Positions 8,034-17,840 of a stretch of 64,000 bases of DNA are shown in pieces; the first letter of the stretch is position 1, and each line of letters opens with the position of its first letter. The stretch is from Aquilutibacter rugosus. Lineage in GTDB: Bacteria; Pseudomonadota; Gammaproteobacteria; Xanthomonadales; Xanthomonadaceae. The DNA lies in NCBI RefSeq assembly GCF_036541335.1, contig NZ_JAZHBO010000001.1, positions 248,001 through 312,000 on the forward strand, in the 5' to 3' direction. The notes under the pieces are model-generated. The model did not search any database, had not been told where the DNA came from, and worked only from the letters and a program-made list of their open reading frames with translations. The position numbers and the translations under genes were made by a program.

Positions 8034-8747
8034 TTAGTCGCCGAAGAGTTGCTCGATGTCGGCCGAGCCCAGTGTTCGCCACTGCCCCGGCTCCAGACCT
8101 TGCAGGTCCAAACCACCGATGCGGCTGCGATGCAACGCCGTGACGTGATTGCCCGTCGCGGCAAACATGCGGCGCACCTGATGGTAACGACCCTCGGTCA
8201 GGGTCAACTCTGCACTGCGCGGACCGTGCACAATCAGCTCGGCAGGTTTCAGGGGCGTGGTCTCGCCTTCGAGCACTAAAGTGCCCGCGGCAAACAGCTC
8301 GGCCTCATCGCCACGCAGATCTTCGGCCAGGGTCACTTGGTAGACTTTCGGCAGATGTTTTTTCGGCGCGACGATTCGATGCAGCAGTTGGCCGTCATCG
8401 GTCATCAGCAACAGGCCGCTGGTGTCCTTATCCAGGCGCCCGACGGAACTGAGCGCCGGTGACCGCAATTTGTAGCGCGGTGGCAGCAAGTCATAAATCA
8501 GGCGACCGATGTCCTTGCTGGAGCACGTATAGCCCGTCGGCTTGTAGAGCATCAGGCTCAGACCGGGTGGCGGATCCATGGGTTCGCCATCCACCAGCAA
8601 CTGCATCTCCGGTTCCCAAGTGTCATCGGCATACATGACCTCCCCTTGCGCATCGGTCACGGCGCCGTCGCGAAACAGCGTCATCACCGACTTGCGCGAA
8701 CCGTAGCCAAGATTCGCCAGCAGCTTGAGCAGCTTTACTCCCGCCAT
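8034..8747 (-). CDS. rsuA: Small-subunit rRNA pseudouridine synthase, RsuA family
   Basis: A 237-residue pseudouridine synthase with an N-terminal S4-like RNA-binding segment (about 1-60) and the catalytic signature GRLDKDTSGLLLMTDDG, whose Asp is the nucleophile. The C-terminal EGRYHQVRRMFAATGNHV matches E. coli RsuA, which modifies U516 of 16S rRNA; the exact site here is inferred. It overlaps the upstream methyltransferase gene by 13 bp, so two RNA-modification genes are coupled behind trpE. Confidence 0.92.
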   Translation of the reverse strand: MAGVKLLKLLANLGYGSRKSVMTLFRDGAVTDAQGEVMYADDTWEPEMQLLVDGEPMDPPPGLSLMLYKPTGYTCSSKDIGRLIYDLLPPRYKLRSPALSSVGRLDKDTSGLLLMTDDGQLLHRIVAPKKHLPKVYQVTLAEDLRGDEAELFAAGTLVLEGETTPLKPAELIVHGPRSAELTLTEGRYHQVRRMFAATGNHVTALHRSRIGGLDLQGLEPGQWRTLGSADIEQLFGD

Positions 8748-9775
8748 GCGTGTAACACCTTAAATCCTTGGTCTTCGGCCAGCACGGCGACACGGGGGAA
8801 CAGGCGCCGAATCGATTCCTCGTAAGGCAGATGACGGTTCGCCACCATCAGCAACCGGCCTCGCGGTTTCAAGGCGCCGGCTGCCACTTCGATAAAACGC
8901 AGTCCGATGTCGGTGCGGCCATCACGCGAGATGGCATGGAACGGGGGGTTCATCACAATCACGTCATAGCGCGAAGGCAAGCCGGACTCCACATCGTGCC
9001 AGTGAATATGCGTATCACGCTGCAGCCGTTGCAGATTGCGTTGCAGCGGTTCCAGTGCCTGCTGTTGGGCCTCGTAGGCATCGAGCGAGACAATGCCGGG
9101 ATTGGCCTGCAGTAATGCGATCGAGAGATGACCGGTGCCGGCACCGAGATCGGCGGCATGGCCGCGCAAATCGGTGGGCAGGTGTGCAACCAGCAGATTC
9201 GAGGCAGGATCGGCATGCTGCCAGGAAAACACGCCGGGACGCGTCCATAAGCCGGTCTGCGTCTGTGTGCGCAGCTCCGATTGCGCGCTCCAGGCAGCCG
9301 CGGTTTCAGCGTCCAAGTTGAGGCGTTCGCGTGGCGGCGTCCAGAGCACACGGCACTTGTTCTTGGTATCACTAGCCACCGAGCCGAGCAGTCGCTCCAG
9401 ATCGGTCTGCACCGACTTGGCGCCCTCGTTATTGGCGACCGAAACGATCAGTCGTCCCTGTGGCGCCAGTGCACTGACGGCGCGAGCCATCAAAGCACGC
9501 GCTTCCTCACGACCGCGCGGTGGTAACAGCAAGATGAGATCCCAAGGGCCGTCCTGCAAAGCTTGCTGCTCATCTGCCACCTGCCAGCCATCGGCTTGCA
9601 ACTCATCGGCGGCAGGCTTGAACGGTTGAGTCAGGGTCAGGGCTTCGGCGGGCAGATGGCGCCACAGACGGTGACGCCGCGCCCGCAGCACCAGCACGCG
9701 TTGCGTAGCCGTCGGTAGCGGCAGCAAACCCTGATCAAACGGACGCAGCAAAGTCTCTAAGGGTGCATCGCTCAT
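8735..9775 (-). CDS. RsmC/RlmG-type rRNA guanine-N2 methyltransferase
   Basis: A 346-residue protein with the duplicated two-domain layout of RsmC and RlmG. The N-terminal half is a degenerate methyltransferase fold, and the C-terminal half is active, with a SAM-binding DLGAGTGHLS loop and the NPPFH motif used by N-methyltransferases. The start at 9775 overlaps the trpE stop as ATGA. The length is nearest to RsmC (16S G1207, 343 residues in E. coli), but RlmG (23S G1835) is not excluded, so no symbol is given. Confidence 0.87.
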   Translation of the reverse strand: MSDAPLETLLRPFDQGLLPLPTATQRVLVLRARRHRLWRHLPAEALTLTQPFKPAADELQADGWQVADEQQALQDGPWDLILLLPPRGREEARALMARAVSALAPQGRLIVSVANNEGAKSVQTDLERLLGSVASDTKNKCRVLWTPPRERLNLDAETAAAWSAQSELRTQTQTGLWTRPGVFSWQHADPASNLLVAHLPTDLRGHAADLGAGTGHLSIALLQANPGIVSLDAYEAQQQALEPLQRNLQRLQRDTHIHWHDVESGLPSRYDVIVMNPPFHAISRDGRTDIGLRFIEVAAGALKPRGRLLMVANRHLPYEESIRRLFPRVAVLAEDQGFKVLHAWRE

Positions 9776-11235
9776 AATCCGGCTGCGGCCTCCCGCACCG
9801 CACGAAACAGGGCGCGACTCTTGCTCATCGTCTCCTGCCATTCGGACTCGGGATCGGAGTCATACACAATGCCCGCACCGGCCTGCACATGGAGTTTGCC
9901 CTCCTGCACTACGGCTGTACGTATCGCGATGGCCATGTCGGCGTCGCCATTCCAGCCGATATAGCCGATACAACCCGCGTACACGTTGCGCAGGATCGGT
10001 TCGAGTTCGCGAATGATTTCCAGTGCCCGTAATTTCGGCGCTCCGCTGACAGTGCCGGCGGGGAACGTAGCCCGTAGGACGTCGGCGTAGTTCAAGCCTT
10101 CGCGTAGAGTACCGCTCACCTCGGAAACGATATGCATGACATGCGAATAGCGCTCGATCGCGAACTGCTCCTTGAGCTGCACGCTGCCGGGCTCGCAGAT
10201 GCGACCCAAGTCGTTGCGACCCAGATCAATCAGCATTAGGTGTTCGGCACGCTCCTTGGGATCGGCCAGCAACTCCTGTTCCAGCTGCAGATCGTGTTCC
10301 GGCGTGGTGCCACGCGGACGGGTGCCCGCAATCGGGCGCACAGTGACCTCGCGCCCTTGCTGACGCACCAGAATCTCGGGTGATGAACCCACCACCTGCA
10401 TGTCGCCGATATTGAGGAAGTACATGTACGGCGATGGATTCAGGCTACGCAAGGCGCGGTACAGATCGACCGGACGCGCGGCAAAAGGCACGGTGAGGCG
10501 TTGGCTCAATACGACCTGAAACGCATCGCCGGCACGAATGTAGTCTTTGATCTGCGCGACGGCATCCAGAAAGCCCTGATGCGTAAAACCGGAGACAAAA
10601 TCGTTCTCGTCAATGACAGTGCCGCTATTGAGCGCCGGCGGATACTGCGTCGGCGCTGTGCGTAAGGTCTCGACCCACGCATCCAGTCGCGACTGGGCCG
10701 CGTACCGGGCCTGCGGATCGTGGGCATCGGCGTGCGTGATCAGATACAGCTTGCCTTTGAGATTGTCGAACACGGCCAGGTCTTCGGACAGCATCATCAG
10801 CATCTCGGGGGTACCGAGCTGATCCTCAGCCGGGGTGTCGTGCAGACGCGGCTCGAGATGCCGCACGCATTCGAATCCGAACCAACCTACCAATCCGCCG
10901 GTAAAACCGGGCAATTCGGCAATGGGTTCTACCTTGTACGCGCTACGAATGGCCTCGGCCGTGGCGAAGGGATCCTCGATGGTTTCCACCTGCACAAGCT
11001 CGCCGTCTTCAATCACATACAGACGATGACCGGCCACCGTGAACACGCGACGCGCCTGCAGACCGATGATCGAGTAGCGGCCAAAACGCTCGCCGCCCTG
11101 CACCGACTCGAACAGATAGGTGTTGGGCTTATCGGCCAGTTTCAGATAAACCGAAAGGGGTGTGTCGAGATCCGCACGGACCTCACGCACCACCGGGATG
11201 CGCGTTGCGACGTGTTCGTTCTCAGCCACGGACAC
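9772..11235 (-). CDS. trpE: Anthranilate synthase component I
   Basis: A 487-residue chorismate-binding enzyme that makes anthranilate with a glutamine amidotransferase partner (TrpG) not found in this window. It shows the N-terminal LLES-type feedback region (YLFESVQGGERFGRYS) and the catalytic block with PIAGTRPRG, DLGRNDLGR and GSVSGAPK-like (GTVSGAPKLRA) motifs. Translation appears to start at a GTG overlapping the rpe stop by 14 bp, which suggests coupling with rpe. The rpe-trpE pairing recalls the rpe-gph-trp clusters of other proteobacteria, without gph. Confidence 0.96.
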   Translation of the reverse strand: MSVAENEHVATRIPVVREVRADLDTPLSVYLKLADKPNTYLFESVQGGERFGRYSIIGLQARRVFTVAGHRLYVIEDGELVQVETIEDPFATAEAIRSAYKVEPIAELPGFTGGLVGWFGFECVRHLEPRLHDTPAEDQLGTPEMLMMLSEDLAVFDNLKGKLYLITHADAHDPQARYAAQSRLDAWVETLRTAPTQYPPALNSGTVIDENDFVSGFTHQGFLDAVAQIKDYIRAGDAFQVVLSQRLTVPFAARPVDLYRALRSLNPSPYMYFLNIGDMQVVGSSPEILVRQQGREVTVRPIAGTRPRGTTPEHDLQLEQELLADPKERAEHLMLIDLGRNDLGRICEPGSVQLKEQFAIERYSHVMHIVSEVSGTLREGLNYADVLRATFPAGTVSGAPKLRALEIIRELEPILRNVYAGCIGYIGWNGDADMAIAIRTAVVQEGKLHVQAGAGIVYDSDPESEWQETMSKSRALFRAVREAAAGL

Positions 11236-11896
11236 CGGCCACTGCAGACTTCATGGCTTGCACCACTTGCGCGTAATCGGATGCATTGAAAATGGCGGAA
11301 CCGGCGACAAACGTATCGGCACCTGCCGCTGCAATCGCTGCAATGTTATCGGTCTTGACGCCGCCATCGACCTCGAGGCGAATTGACTTGCCGGTAGCAT
11401 CAATGCGCTCGCGCACCGCACGGATCTTGTCCATGGTCGAGTCAATAAACGATTGACCACCAAAGCCCGGGTTCACCGACATCAGCAGCACCATGTCGAG
11501 ATCGTCGAGCACCCAGTCGAGCACGGACAGCGGCGTGGCCGGATTGAGTACCAGACCGGCCTGGCAGCCGCCACTCCTGATCAGCTGAATGGTGCGATGG
11601 ACGTGCGGCGAGGCTTCGGGGTGGAACGAGATCATGCTGGCGCCGGCGGCGATAAAGTCCGGGACGATGCGATCGACCGGCTGCACCATCAGATGCACGT
11701 CAATCGGCGCCGTGACACCGTGCTTGCGCAGGGCCTCACAGACCATGGGGCCAATGGTCAGATTCGGGACATAGTGATTGTCCATGACATCAAAGTGCAC
11801 CCAATCGGCGCCCGCGGCGAGCACCGCATCGACCTCTTCGCCGAGCTTGGCGAAATTGGCGGAAAGGATCGAGGGGGCGATGACGGTAGATTGCAT
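11222..11896 (-). CDS. rpe: Ribulose-phosphate 3-epimerase
   Basis: A 224-residue TIM-barrel enzyme of the pentose phosphate pathway. It shows the family marks IAPSILSANFAKLGEE, a WVHFDVMDNHYVPN metal-site segment, MSVNPGFGGQSFI and EVDGGVK, with the metal-binding His and Asp pairs in place. It begins MQSTVIAPS at the only sensible ATG. It is the first gene of the rpe-trpE-methyltransferase-rsuA run, in which all junctions overlap. Confidence 0.97.
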   Translation of the reverse strand: MQSTVIAPSILSANFAKLGEEVDAVLAAGADWVHFDVMDNHYVPNLTIGPMVCEALRKHGVTAPIDVHLMVQPVDRIVPDFIAAGASMISFHPEASPHVHRTIQLIRSGGCQAGLVLNPATPLSVLDWVLDDLDMVLLMSVNPGFGGQSFIDSTMDKIRAVRERIDATGKSIRLEVDGGVKTDNIAAIAAAGADTFVAGSAIFNASDYAQVVQAMKSAVAGVRG

Positions 11897-12015
11897 GGCA
11901 AAGTGGCCCGAAGTGGCGATCAGAACGCCTATTTTAGCGGCTCCCTCGCTGCGAATGGGCCCGCAAAAGCGCTAAACTGGCAGACCCGACTCGTTAAGCC
12001 CAAGGGCTACTGACA
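11897..12015. promoter_or_regulatory. Divergent promoter region between rpe and purC
   Basis: This 119-bp gap must hold promoters for both rpe (minus) and purC (plus). Reading the plus strand, no clean -35/-10 pair stands out; AT-rich patches occur near 11930-11940. No PurR-like palindrome was recognised. Confidence 0.4.
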
Positions 12016-12942
12016 TTGGCTAGTACACTGCTTCAGTCCGATCTTCCCGGCTTCACCCTGCTTCACCGCGGCAAAGTCCGCGATGTGTATGCCATCCCCG
12101 CAACGTCGCTGCCTGCCGGCACGCCTCCCGGCGAGTATCTGCTGATGGTCGCCACCGATCGCCTCAGCGCCTTCGATGTGGTGCTACCCGATCCGATTCC
12201 CGGCAAAGGCGAGATGCTGACGCAAATCAGCAACTTCTGGTTCGAACGCACCAAGCACATCATTGATAACCATCTGACCGGTATCGATGTCGCTGCAGTC
12301 CTGCCTGAGGGTGTGGACACCTCGCTGTATGCACGTCGTGCTGTCGTCACGCGCAAGCTCAAGCCGGTCCCCGTCGAGGCCATCGCCCGCGGTTATCTGA
12401 TTGGCAGCGGCTGGAAGGACTACTCGCGCACCGGGCGCGTCAGCGGCATCGAGTTGCCCGCAGGTCTGCAGCAGGCCTCCAAGCTGGAGTCGCCGATCTT
12501 CACGCCGTCGACCAAGGCCGCTGTTGGCGATCACGACGAGAACATTGATTTCGACACCGCCGTTCGTACGGTCGGCTCCGATCTGGCCGAAAAGGTGCGC
12601 GATGCCACCTTGCGCCTGTACGAGTACGCGCGCGACTACGCAGCCGGCCGTGGCATCTTGCTGGCCGACACCAAATTCGAATTCGGCACCGACAGCGATG
12701 GCCGTCTGTACGTCATGGATGAAATGCTGACACCGGATTCGTCGCGCTACTGGCCGGCCGATTCGTACGAACCTGGTATCTCTCCGCCGAGTTACGACAA
12801 GCAATTTGTGCGTGACTATCTCGAAGCCGTGGCCTGGGATAAAACTCCGCCCGGTCCGCGCCTCCCGACGGAAGTCATTGAACGCACGCGCGCCAAGTAC
12901 GCCGAGGCCTTGATGAAACTGGCCGATCTGTCCGTCGACTAG
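12016..12942 (+). CDS. purC: SAICAR synthase
   Basis: Phosphoribosylaminoimidazole-succinocarboxamide synthase, a purine biosynthesis enzyme. The 308-residue length and LHRGKVRDVYAI start match the longer form of PurC. Other marks are VATDRLSAFDVVLPDPIPGKG (ATP and substrate site), VVTRKLKPVPVEAIARGYL and DTKFEFG, with DEMLTPDSSRYW near the C-terminus. Translation starts at a TTG codon with only a weak upstream AAGGG; no in-frame ATG lies near it, and homologous N-termini begin at this point. Confidence 0.96.
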   Translation: MASTLLQSDLPGFTLLHRGKVRDVYAIPATSLPAGTPPGEYLLMVATDRLSAFDVVLPDPIPGKGEMLTQISNFWFERTKHIIDNHLTGIDVAAVLPEGVDTSLYARRAVVTRKLKPVPVEAIARGYLIGSGWKDYSRTGRVSGIELPAGLQQASKLESPIFTPSTKAAVGDHDENIDFDTAVRTVGSDLAEKVRDATLRLYEYARDYAAGRGILLADTKFEFGTDSDGRLYVMDEMLTPDSSRYWPADSYEPGISPPSYDKQFVRDYLEAVAWDKTPPGPRLPTEVIERTRAKYAEALMKLADLSVD

Positions 12943-12974
12943 CCCCCTTTGTTACTGATCACAGGATCCGATCC

Positions 12975-13439
12975 ATGAGCGCCTTGCACGACTGGTTTGC
13001 GCGATATTCGCAAGACCATCAGAACCACACCAACCGGACCATCCATTGGGTGTGTGTGCCACTGATCGTGTGGTCGGTAGTTGCACTCCTGTGGACCCTG
13101 CCGGTTCCCACGACGCTGTTCCGTCCCGGCATCTACGCGGCCATCGCCATGTTGTGCGCGCTGATGTTCTACTACCGCCACTCGCGTGCGATTGGCCTTG
13201 GTGTTCTGGCCGTGTTCGCGGTCATGAGCGCGGTGACGTATCTTTTGCATGGCGCATTGGGCACAGCTCCCTTGCGGGCGCTGGCCATTGGCGTGTTTGT
13301 AGTCGCCTGGATCGGTCAGTTTTTAGGTCATCAGATCGAAGGCCGTCGTCCGAGCTTTCTGACGGATCTCAAGTACCTGCTGATCGGGCCGGCGTGGCTG
13401 GTCAGCAAGGCCTACGATCGCTTCGGCATTCGGTACTAA
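12975..13439 (+). CDS. DUF962 / Mpo1-like membrane protein
   Basis: A 154-residue integral membrane protein with about four hydrophobic segments. It carries the family's histidine clusters HQNHTNRTIHWVCVP (15-29) and FLGHQIEGRRPSFLTDLKYLLIGPAWL (about 112-138). Yeast Mpo1 of this family is an Fe2+-dependent dioxygenase acting on 2-hydroxy fatty acids, and the conserved His residues are its proposed iron ligands. The same activity here is inferred. A good AGGATCC site precedes the ATG, and the EamA transporter gene follows after 3 nt. Confidence 0.88.
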   Translation: MSALHDWFARYSQDHQNHTNRTIHWVCVPLIVWSVVALLWTLPVPTTLFRPGIYAAIAMLCALMFYYRHSRAIGLGVLAVFAVMSAVTYLLHGALGTAPLRALAIGVFVVAWIGQFLGHQIEGRRPSFLTDLKYLLIGPAWLVSKAYDRFGIRY

Positions 13440-13442
13440 GGA

Positions 13443-14336
13443 GTGGCACCGCGCGACATCGGTCTGGCCATCCTGATCTGTATTGCCTGGGCTTTTAATT
13501 TTCTGACGTCGGCGACGGCGCTGCGCGAGACCACGCCGTTCCTGTTCACCGCGCTACGCTTTGCTCTGCTGGGCCTGTGCCTGCTGCCGATGATGCGTGT
13601 GCCACCGCGCGAACAATGGGGACGTCTGATTGTCTGTGGTCTCCTGGTTGGCGTCGCTCACTTCGGTTTGAGTTTCTGGTCCCTGCGAGAGGCCGGTGAT
13701 CTGTCATCGCCTGCGGTCGTGATGCAAAGCTATATCCCCATGACCGCCGTGCTGGCCTGGGTGCTGATCGGTGAGCGCTTTGGGCTTAAGACCGGCGTGG
13801 CCATTTTGACCAGCTTCATCGGCATCGTGGTGCTGGCCTTTGATCCAATGGTTGTAGATCACCCTAAGGCACTGATCCTAATGTTGCTGTCGGCGTTGGC
13901 GCTGGCGCTGGCAACCGTCTTCATGAAGGGACTCAAGGGCTTTACCGTGTTCAATCAGCAGGGCTGGTTTGCATGGGTCGCCCTGTTCCCGTTGCTGCTG
14001 ATTAGCGTGGTGTTTGAACCCGGCGCCATCTCGCAGCTACCCAATGCAACTTGGCGGGTTTGGCAGGGTGTCGTCTACGCGGCTTTGGTGGCCTCGCTAC
14101 TCGGCCATGGCCTTTATTTTCAGCTGCTGCAGCGCAATCCCATTGCGCAGATCACGCCCTGGCTGTTGCTGACGCCGATTATGGGCATCGCCATAGGGAT
14201 CGCGTTCTGGGGCGATCGTCCGGGTATCCGACTGTATATCGGTGCCGCACTGGTGTTGGCCGGCGTGCTGATGATTGCGATTCGTCAATTACACAAGTCG
14301 CGCACGACCGTGCCGGACGTCGTCGATCTGGTTTAA
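13443..14336 (+). CDS. EamA-family (DMT) transporter
   Basis: A 297-residue inner-membrane protein with ten hydrophobic helices in two EamA repeats, each entered by a conserved W/F-x-x-N-F-type helix (IAWAFNFLTSATALR). The drug/metabolite superfamily exports amino acids or metabolites, and the substrate cannot be told here. The likely start is a GTG that itself overlaps the AAGGAG site formed by the end of the preceding gene, an unusual geometry; the true start could lie slightly downstream. Confidence 0.9.
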   Translation: MAPRDIGLAILICIAWAFNFLTSATALRETTPFLFTALRFALLGLCLLPMMRVPPREQWGRLIVCGLLVGVAHFGLSFWSLREAGDLSSPAVVMQSYIPMTAVLAWVLIGERFGLKTGVAILTSFIGIVVLAFDPMVVDHPKALILMLLSALALALATVFMKGLKGFTVFNQQGWFAWVALFPLLLISVVFEPGAISQLPNATWRVWQGVVYAALVASLLGHGLYFQLLQRNPIAQITPWLLLTPIMGIAIGIAFWGDRPGIRLYIGAALVLAGVLMIAIRQLHKSRTTVPDVVDLV

Positions 14337-14348
14337 GCGCTCCGACTT

Positions 14349-15557
14349 TTACTCTTGAGTGTCAATGCTGCGGGTCGGCAAGACGCGCCGGAGCCACCAC
14401 ACGCCGAGCAATGCCGAAAGCACCGATGCGGCGAAGACGCCGAGAGTCGCTTCGGCCTGCAGCAGTGGCTCTCGATAAGCCAACGAGGCAATGAACAGGC
14501 TCATGGTAAAGCCGATGCCGCACAGGATCGCCATGCCGAACAGCACGCTGTTGCCGACTCCGGCCGGATAATCGACCAGGCCCGCTTTGCGGCCGAGCCA
14601 GGCGACACTAAAAATACCAACCGGCTTGCCAATCAGCAGCGCCAGCAGTACACCCATCGGCAACGCGGTAGTCAGTGCACCGAGTGGCGTCGTGCTCAGA
14701 TCCAGACCGGCATTGGCCAGCGCAAAGAGCGGCAGCACAGCATAGGCAACGAACGGGTGCAGGTCGTCCTCAAGGCGCAGCAACGGCGAGGGCGAACGAT
14801 CGGGATCGGCCGTGTCGTCATCGCCGGTGACATGCGGAATCAGAAACCCGGTGACTACGCCAGCCAACGTCGCATGCACGCCGGATCGCAGCACCACGAT
14901 CCATAAGGCCACACCTAATAGCAGATACGGCCACAGACTACGGACACCGCTACGGTTCAGTAGTGCCATCGCCACTGCGATTGCAATGGCAGCGATAAGG
15001 CTGGCGCCGTGCAGCTCGCTGGTATAGAACATCGCAATAATGACGATGGCAATCAGATCATCCACCACGGCAATAGTCGAGAGCAGCAGCTTGAGGCCCA
15101 GCGGAACCCGCGAACCCAACACCGCTAACATCGCCAGCGCGAAGGCAATGTCGGTCGCCGTCGGCACGGCCCAGCCGCGCATCGCTGCGGCGTCGGCATG
15201 ATTAAACGCCGTAAAAATCAGGGCGGGAACAAGGACACCACTTGCGGCACAGAGCAGCGGCAGCATTAGCGCGCGGCGATCGGACAGCTGGCCGCCGAGC
15301 ATTTCGCGTTTTATTTCTGCCGCCACCAGCAGAAAAAACAGGGCCATCAGGCCATCGTTGATAAAGTGCTGCAGCGAGAGTTCAATGCTCCATTGCCCCA
15401 GGGCAATGCGCGGCAACTCGAAATGCAGCAAGTGGCGGTAGGCATCGCCCCAGGCACTGTTAGCAAGCAGCAGAGCCAGTACCGATGCCCCAATCAGGAT
15501 TAACCCGGATGCCGCCTCAAGCCGAAAGAACTCCTGTAACCAACGACGCACTGCCAT
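14349..15557 (-). CDS. nhaA: Na+/H+ antiporter NhaA
   Basis: A 402-residue inner-membrane antiporter with about 12 helices. It has the family motifs TATDIAFALAMLAVLG and STIAVVDDLIAI, whose paired Asp residues form the ion-binding site. NhaA exchanges two protons for one Na+ and handles sodium and alkaline stress. It starts directly at the stop codon of the upstream Ca2+/Na+ antiporter gene with no gap, so two cation antiporters form a tight operon. Confidence 0.97.
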   Translation of the reverse strand: MAVRRWLQEFFRLEAASGLILIGASVLALLLANSAWGDAYRHLLHFELPRIALGQWSIELSLQHFINDGLMALFFLLVAAEIKREMLGGQLSDRRALMLPLLCAASGVLVPALIFTAFNHADAAAMRGWAVPTATDIAFALAMLAVLGSRVPLGLKLLLSTIAVVDDLIAIVIIAMFYTSELHGASLIAAIAIAVAMALLNRSGVRSLWPYLLLGVALWIVVLRSGVHATLAGVVTGFLIPHVTGDDDTADPDRSPSPLLRLEDDLHPFVAYAVLPLFALANAGLDLSTTPLGALTTALPMGVLLALLIGKPVGIFSVAWLGRKAGLVDYPAGVGNSVLFGMAILCGIGFTMSLFIASLAYREPLLQAEATLGVFAASVLSALLGVWWLRRVLPTRSIDTQE

Positions 15558-16514
15558 TTATTGCGTCACCATCAGCAACTCAATGGCCAGCCACACGATA
15601 AAGGTGATGACCAAGATGGTGCCTTCGGCACGGGTGATGCGCATGTCACCGCGCAGCATCGGGAACATCAGACAGGCGCCGATGGCGGCCATCGGCAGTT
15701 CAAACGTCAGGAATCCGCGCGGGATCATCAGGCCACCGCTGCTCATGGCCAACAGGCCAATGACGACGGTGGTATTGAGCAAGGACGAACCGATGACGTG
15801 ACCCACGACCAGATCGCCATGACCGCGACGAGCCGCGGCGATAGCCATGATGGCCTCGGGCAGGGTGACTGCAATGGCGATAGGCAGCAGGCCGACCACG
15901 TGCGGACCCAAACCGAGTTCAACGCCGAGTGCCGGGGCCTTCAGTACGATCCACAGCGAACCGAAATACAGCATCACCGCACCCAGGGCGACAAACACGA
16001 CATCGAGCCAGAGGGCATTGTGGCGACCGGCTAGCACCTCCATTTCGCGATGTACATCGGCCGATTCACTGCGACTGGCCAGCACGGCCCAGCCCATGAA
16101 GGCGATAAAGATCGCGAGCAGGATGATGCCCTCGACGCGGGAGATGTTGCCGTCCCAGCCCATGGCGATCACCGCAATGGAGCCGACCACCAGTCCCAGC
16201 AGCAGACCGTTGAGGGCACGCCAATGGGTCACAAGCGTCGCAACCATCGCGGCCACGCCCATGGTCAAGCCAAAATTGACGATGTTGTTGCCGACGACGG
16301 TGCCAAGCGCCAGCGGCTCCTGACCGGAACGCATGGCCTGTAGCGCAATGCTCAACTCCGGCAATGCCGTTGCTAAGGAGAGCAGCAGCATGCCCATGAC
16401 GAAACGGCTGATGCCCAGACGCTGCGCCAGACCGGCGGATCCGCGTACTAAGAATTCGGCAGCACTGGTCAGAAATACGACGCTAAGCAATAAGGTCAGC
16501 CACACGTTGTCCAT
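15558..16514 (-). CDS. Calcium/sodium antiporter, CaCA family (YrbG-like)
   Basis: A 318-residue membrane protein with about ten helices and two antiparallel alpha-repeats, each with the ion-coordinating signature: SLATALPELSIAL (about 45-57) and AVTLPEAIMAI (about 215-225). GNNIVNFGL and GSSLLNTTVVIG follow each repeat, as in YrbG and NCX proteins. It probably exports Ca2+ in exchange for Na+ or H+. It is followed without gap by nhaA. Confidence 0.93.
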   Translation of the reverse strand: MDNVWLTLLLSVVFLTSAAEFLVRGSAGLAQRLGISRFVMGMLLLSLATALPELSIALQAMRSGQEPLALGTVVGNNIVNFGLTMGVAAMVATLVTHWRALNGLLLGLVVGSIAVIAMGWDGNISRVEGIILLAIFIAFMGWAVLASRSESADVHREMEVLAGRHNALWLDVVFVALGAVMLYFGSLWIVLKAPALGVELGLGPHVVGLLPIAIAVTLPEAIMAIAAARRGHGDLVVGHVIGSSLLNTTVVIGLLAMSSGGLMIPRGFLTFELPMAAIGACLMFPMLRGDMRITRAEGTILVITFIVWLAIELLMVTQ

Positions 16515-16544
16515 GAGTTTGCGCTCCGATCTATCTAGGTGGGA

Positions 16545-17840
16545 TTAGCCGCGGAAATTGTTCCGCAGCCCTTGCCAGCAATCAATGTACTCGGTTTGCC
16601 GATGTGATGCCATCAAGGCCTGTTCACTTGGACGGATCACCAGCGGGCACTCGAACATAAACGCCATCGTGCCCCGAATGAAATCGGGTTTGCTCGTATC
16701 GGCAGCCGATGCCTTGTCGAAGGTCTCCGCATCGGGGCCGTGACCCGTCATGCAGTTGTGCAGTGATGCACCACCGGGGGCAAAGCCCTCGGCCTTGGCA
16801 TCGTATACGCCATCGATCAGGCCCATGAACTCCGAGGCAATATTGCGATGGAACCACGGCGGCCGGAAGGTATCGCGCATCGCCAGAATTCGCGGCCCGA
16901 AGATCACGAAATCGAGATTGCTGACACCGGCCACCGGACCGGGCGCATGCAACACCAGAAAGATCGACGGATCCGGGTGATCAAACGAAATGGATCCGAT
17001 GGTATTGAAGTTGCGCAGATCGTAGCGATACGGTGCGTAGTTGCCGTGCCACGCCACCACATTGAGCGGCGAATGCGTCATCTCCGCACGCCACAGATGG
17101 CCCTGGAACTTGTTGATCAACTCAAACTGCCCGTCGATATCCTCGAAGGCAGCGTTGGGTGTTTCGAAATCACGCGGATTGGCCAGACCGTTGCTGCCGA
17201 TAGGCCCCAGGTCAGGCAACTGCAGCAGGGCACCAAAGTTCTCGCAGACGTAGCCGCGCGCCTGACCGTCGGATAGCGAGACGCGGAAGCGCACGCCACG
17301 CGGAATCACCGCGATCCAATGCGGCTCGACATCAACGACACCCAGCTCGGTTTCAATATGCAGACGGCCGAGTTGCGGGACGATCAGCATCTCGGCATCG
17401 GCATTGCTGAAGAAACGATCCTGCATGTCGCGGTTGCAGGCATACAGATGGATACCGATTCCGGTCTGCGACTCGGGACCGCCGTTACCGGCGTACGTTA
17501 CCAGGCCATCGATAAAATCGGTGGCGCTCTCCGGCAAGGGCAAGGGCGACCAGCGCATTTGCTCGGGCGAGACTTTGCCGGCGCCGAAGACGTTGTGAAA
17601 ACGGGTCTGCTCGTACTCGGCAAAGTGACCGTGCATGGCGGCCGGCCGAATGCGATAGAGCCAGCTACGGCGATTGTGCGCACGCGGCGCGGTGAACGCC
17701 GTACCGCTCAGCTGCTCGGCATACAGCCCGAGCGGTGCTACTTGCGGCGAATTCCGGCCAAGGGGCAACGCGCCGGCAATGGCCTGAGTGGAAACATGGT
17801 TCCCGAATCCGGGCTGATAGCCATTGCCAGCCAATGCCAT
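16545..17840 (-). CDS. hmgA: Homogentisate 1,2-dioxygenase
   Basis: A 431-residue non-haem iron enzyme that opens the ring of homogentisate in tyrosine and phenylalanine degradation. The opening GYQPGFGNHVSTQAI and the RSWLYRIRPA segment are typical. The iron site lies in the C-terminal third, in the FHRNIASEFMGLI and HNCMTGHGPDAE segments (His, Glu, His). It follows hpd with no gap, giving the order of the pathway. The next enzymes, maleylacetoacetate isomerase and fumarylacetoacetase, are not in the window. Confidence 0.97.
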   Translation of the reverse strand: MALAGNGYQPGFGNHVSTQAIAGALPLGRNSPQVAPLGLYAEQLSGTAFTAPRAHNRRSWLYRIRPAAMHGHFAEYEQTRFHNVFGAGKVSPEQMRWSPLPLPESATDFIDGLVTYAGNGGPESQTGIGIHLYACNRDMQDRFFSNADAEMLIVPQLGRLHIETELGVVDVEPHWIAVIPRGVRFRVSLSDGQARGYVCENFGALLQLPDLGPIGSNGLANPRDFETPNAAFEDIDGQFELINKFQGHLWRAEMTHSPLNVVAWHGNYAPYRYDLRNFNTIGSISFDHPDPSIFLVLHAPGPVAGVSNLDFVIFGPRILAMRDTFRPPWFHRNIASEFMGLIDGVYDAKAEGFAPGGASLHNCMTGHGPDAETFDKASAADTSKPDFIRGTMAFMFECPLVIRPSEQALMASHRQTEYIDCWQGLRNNFRG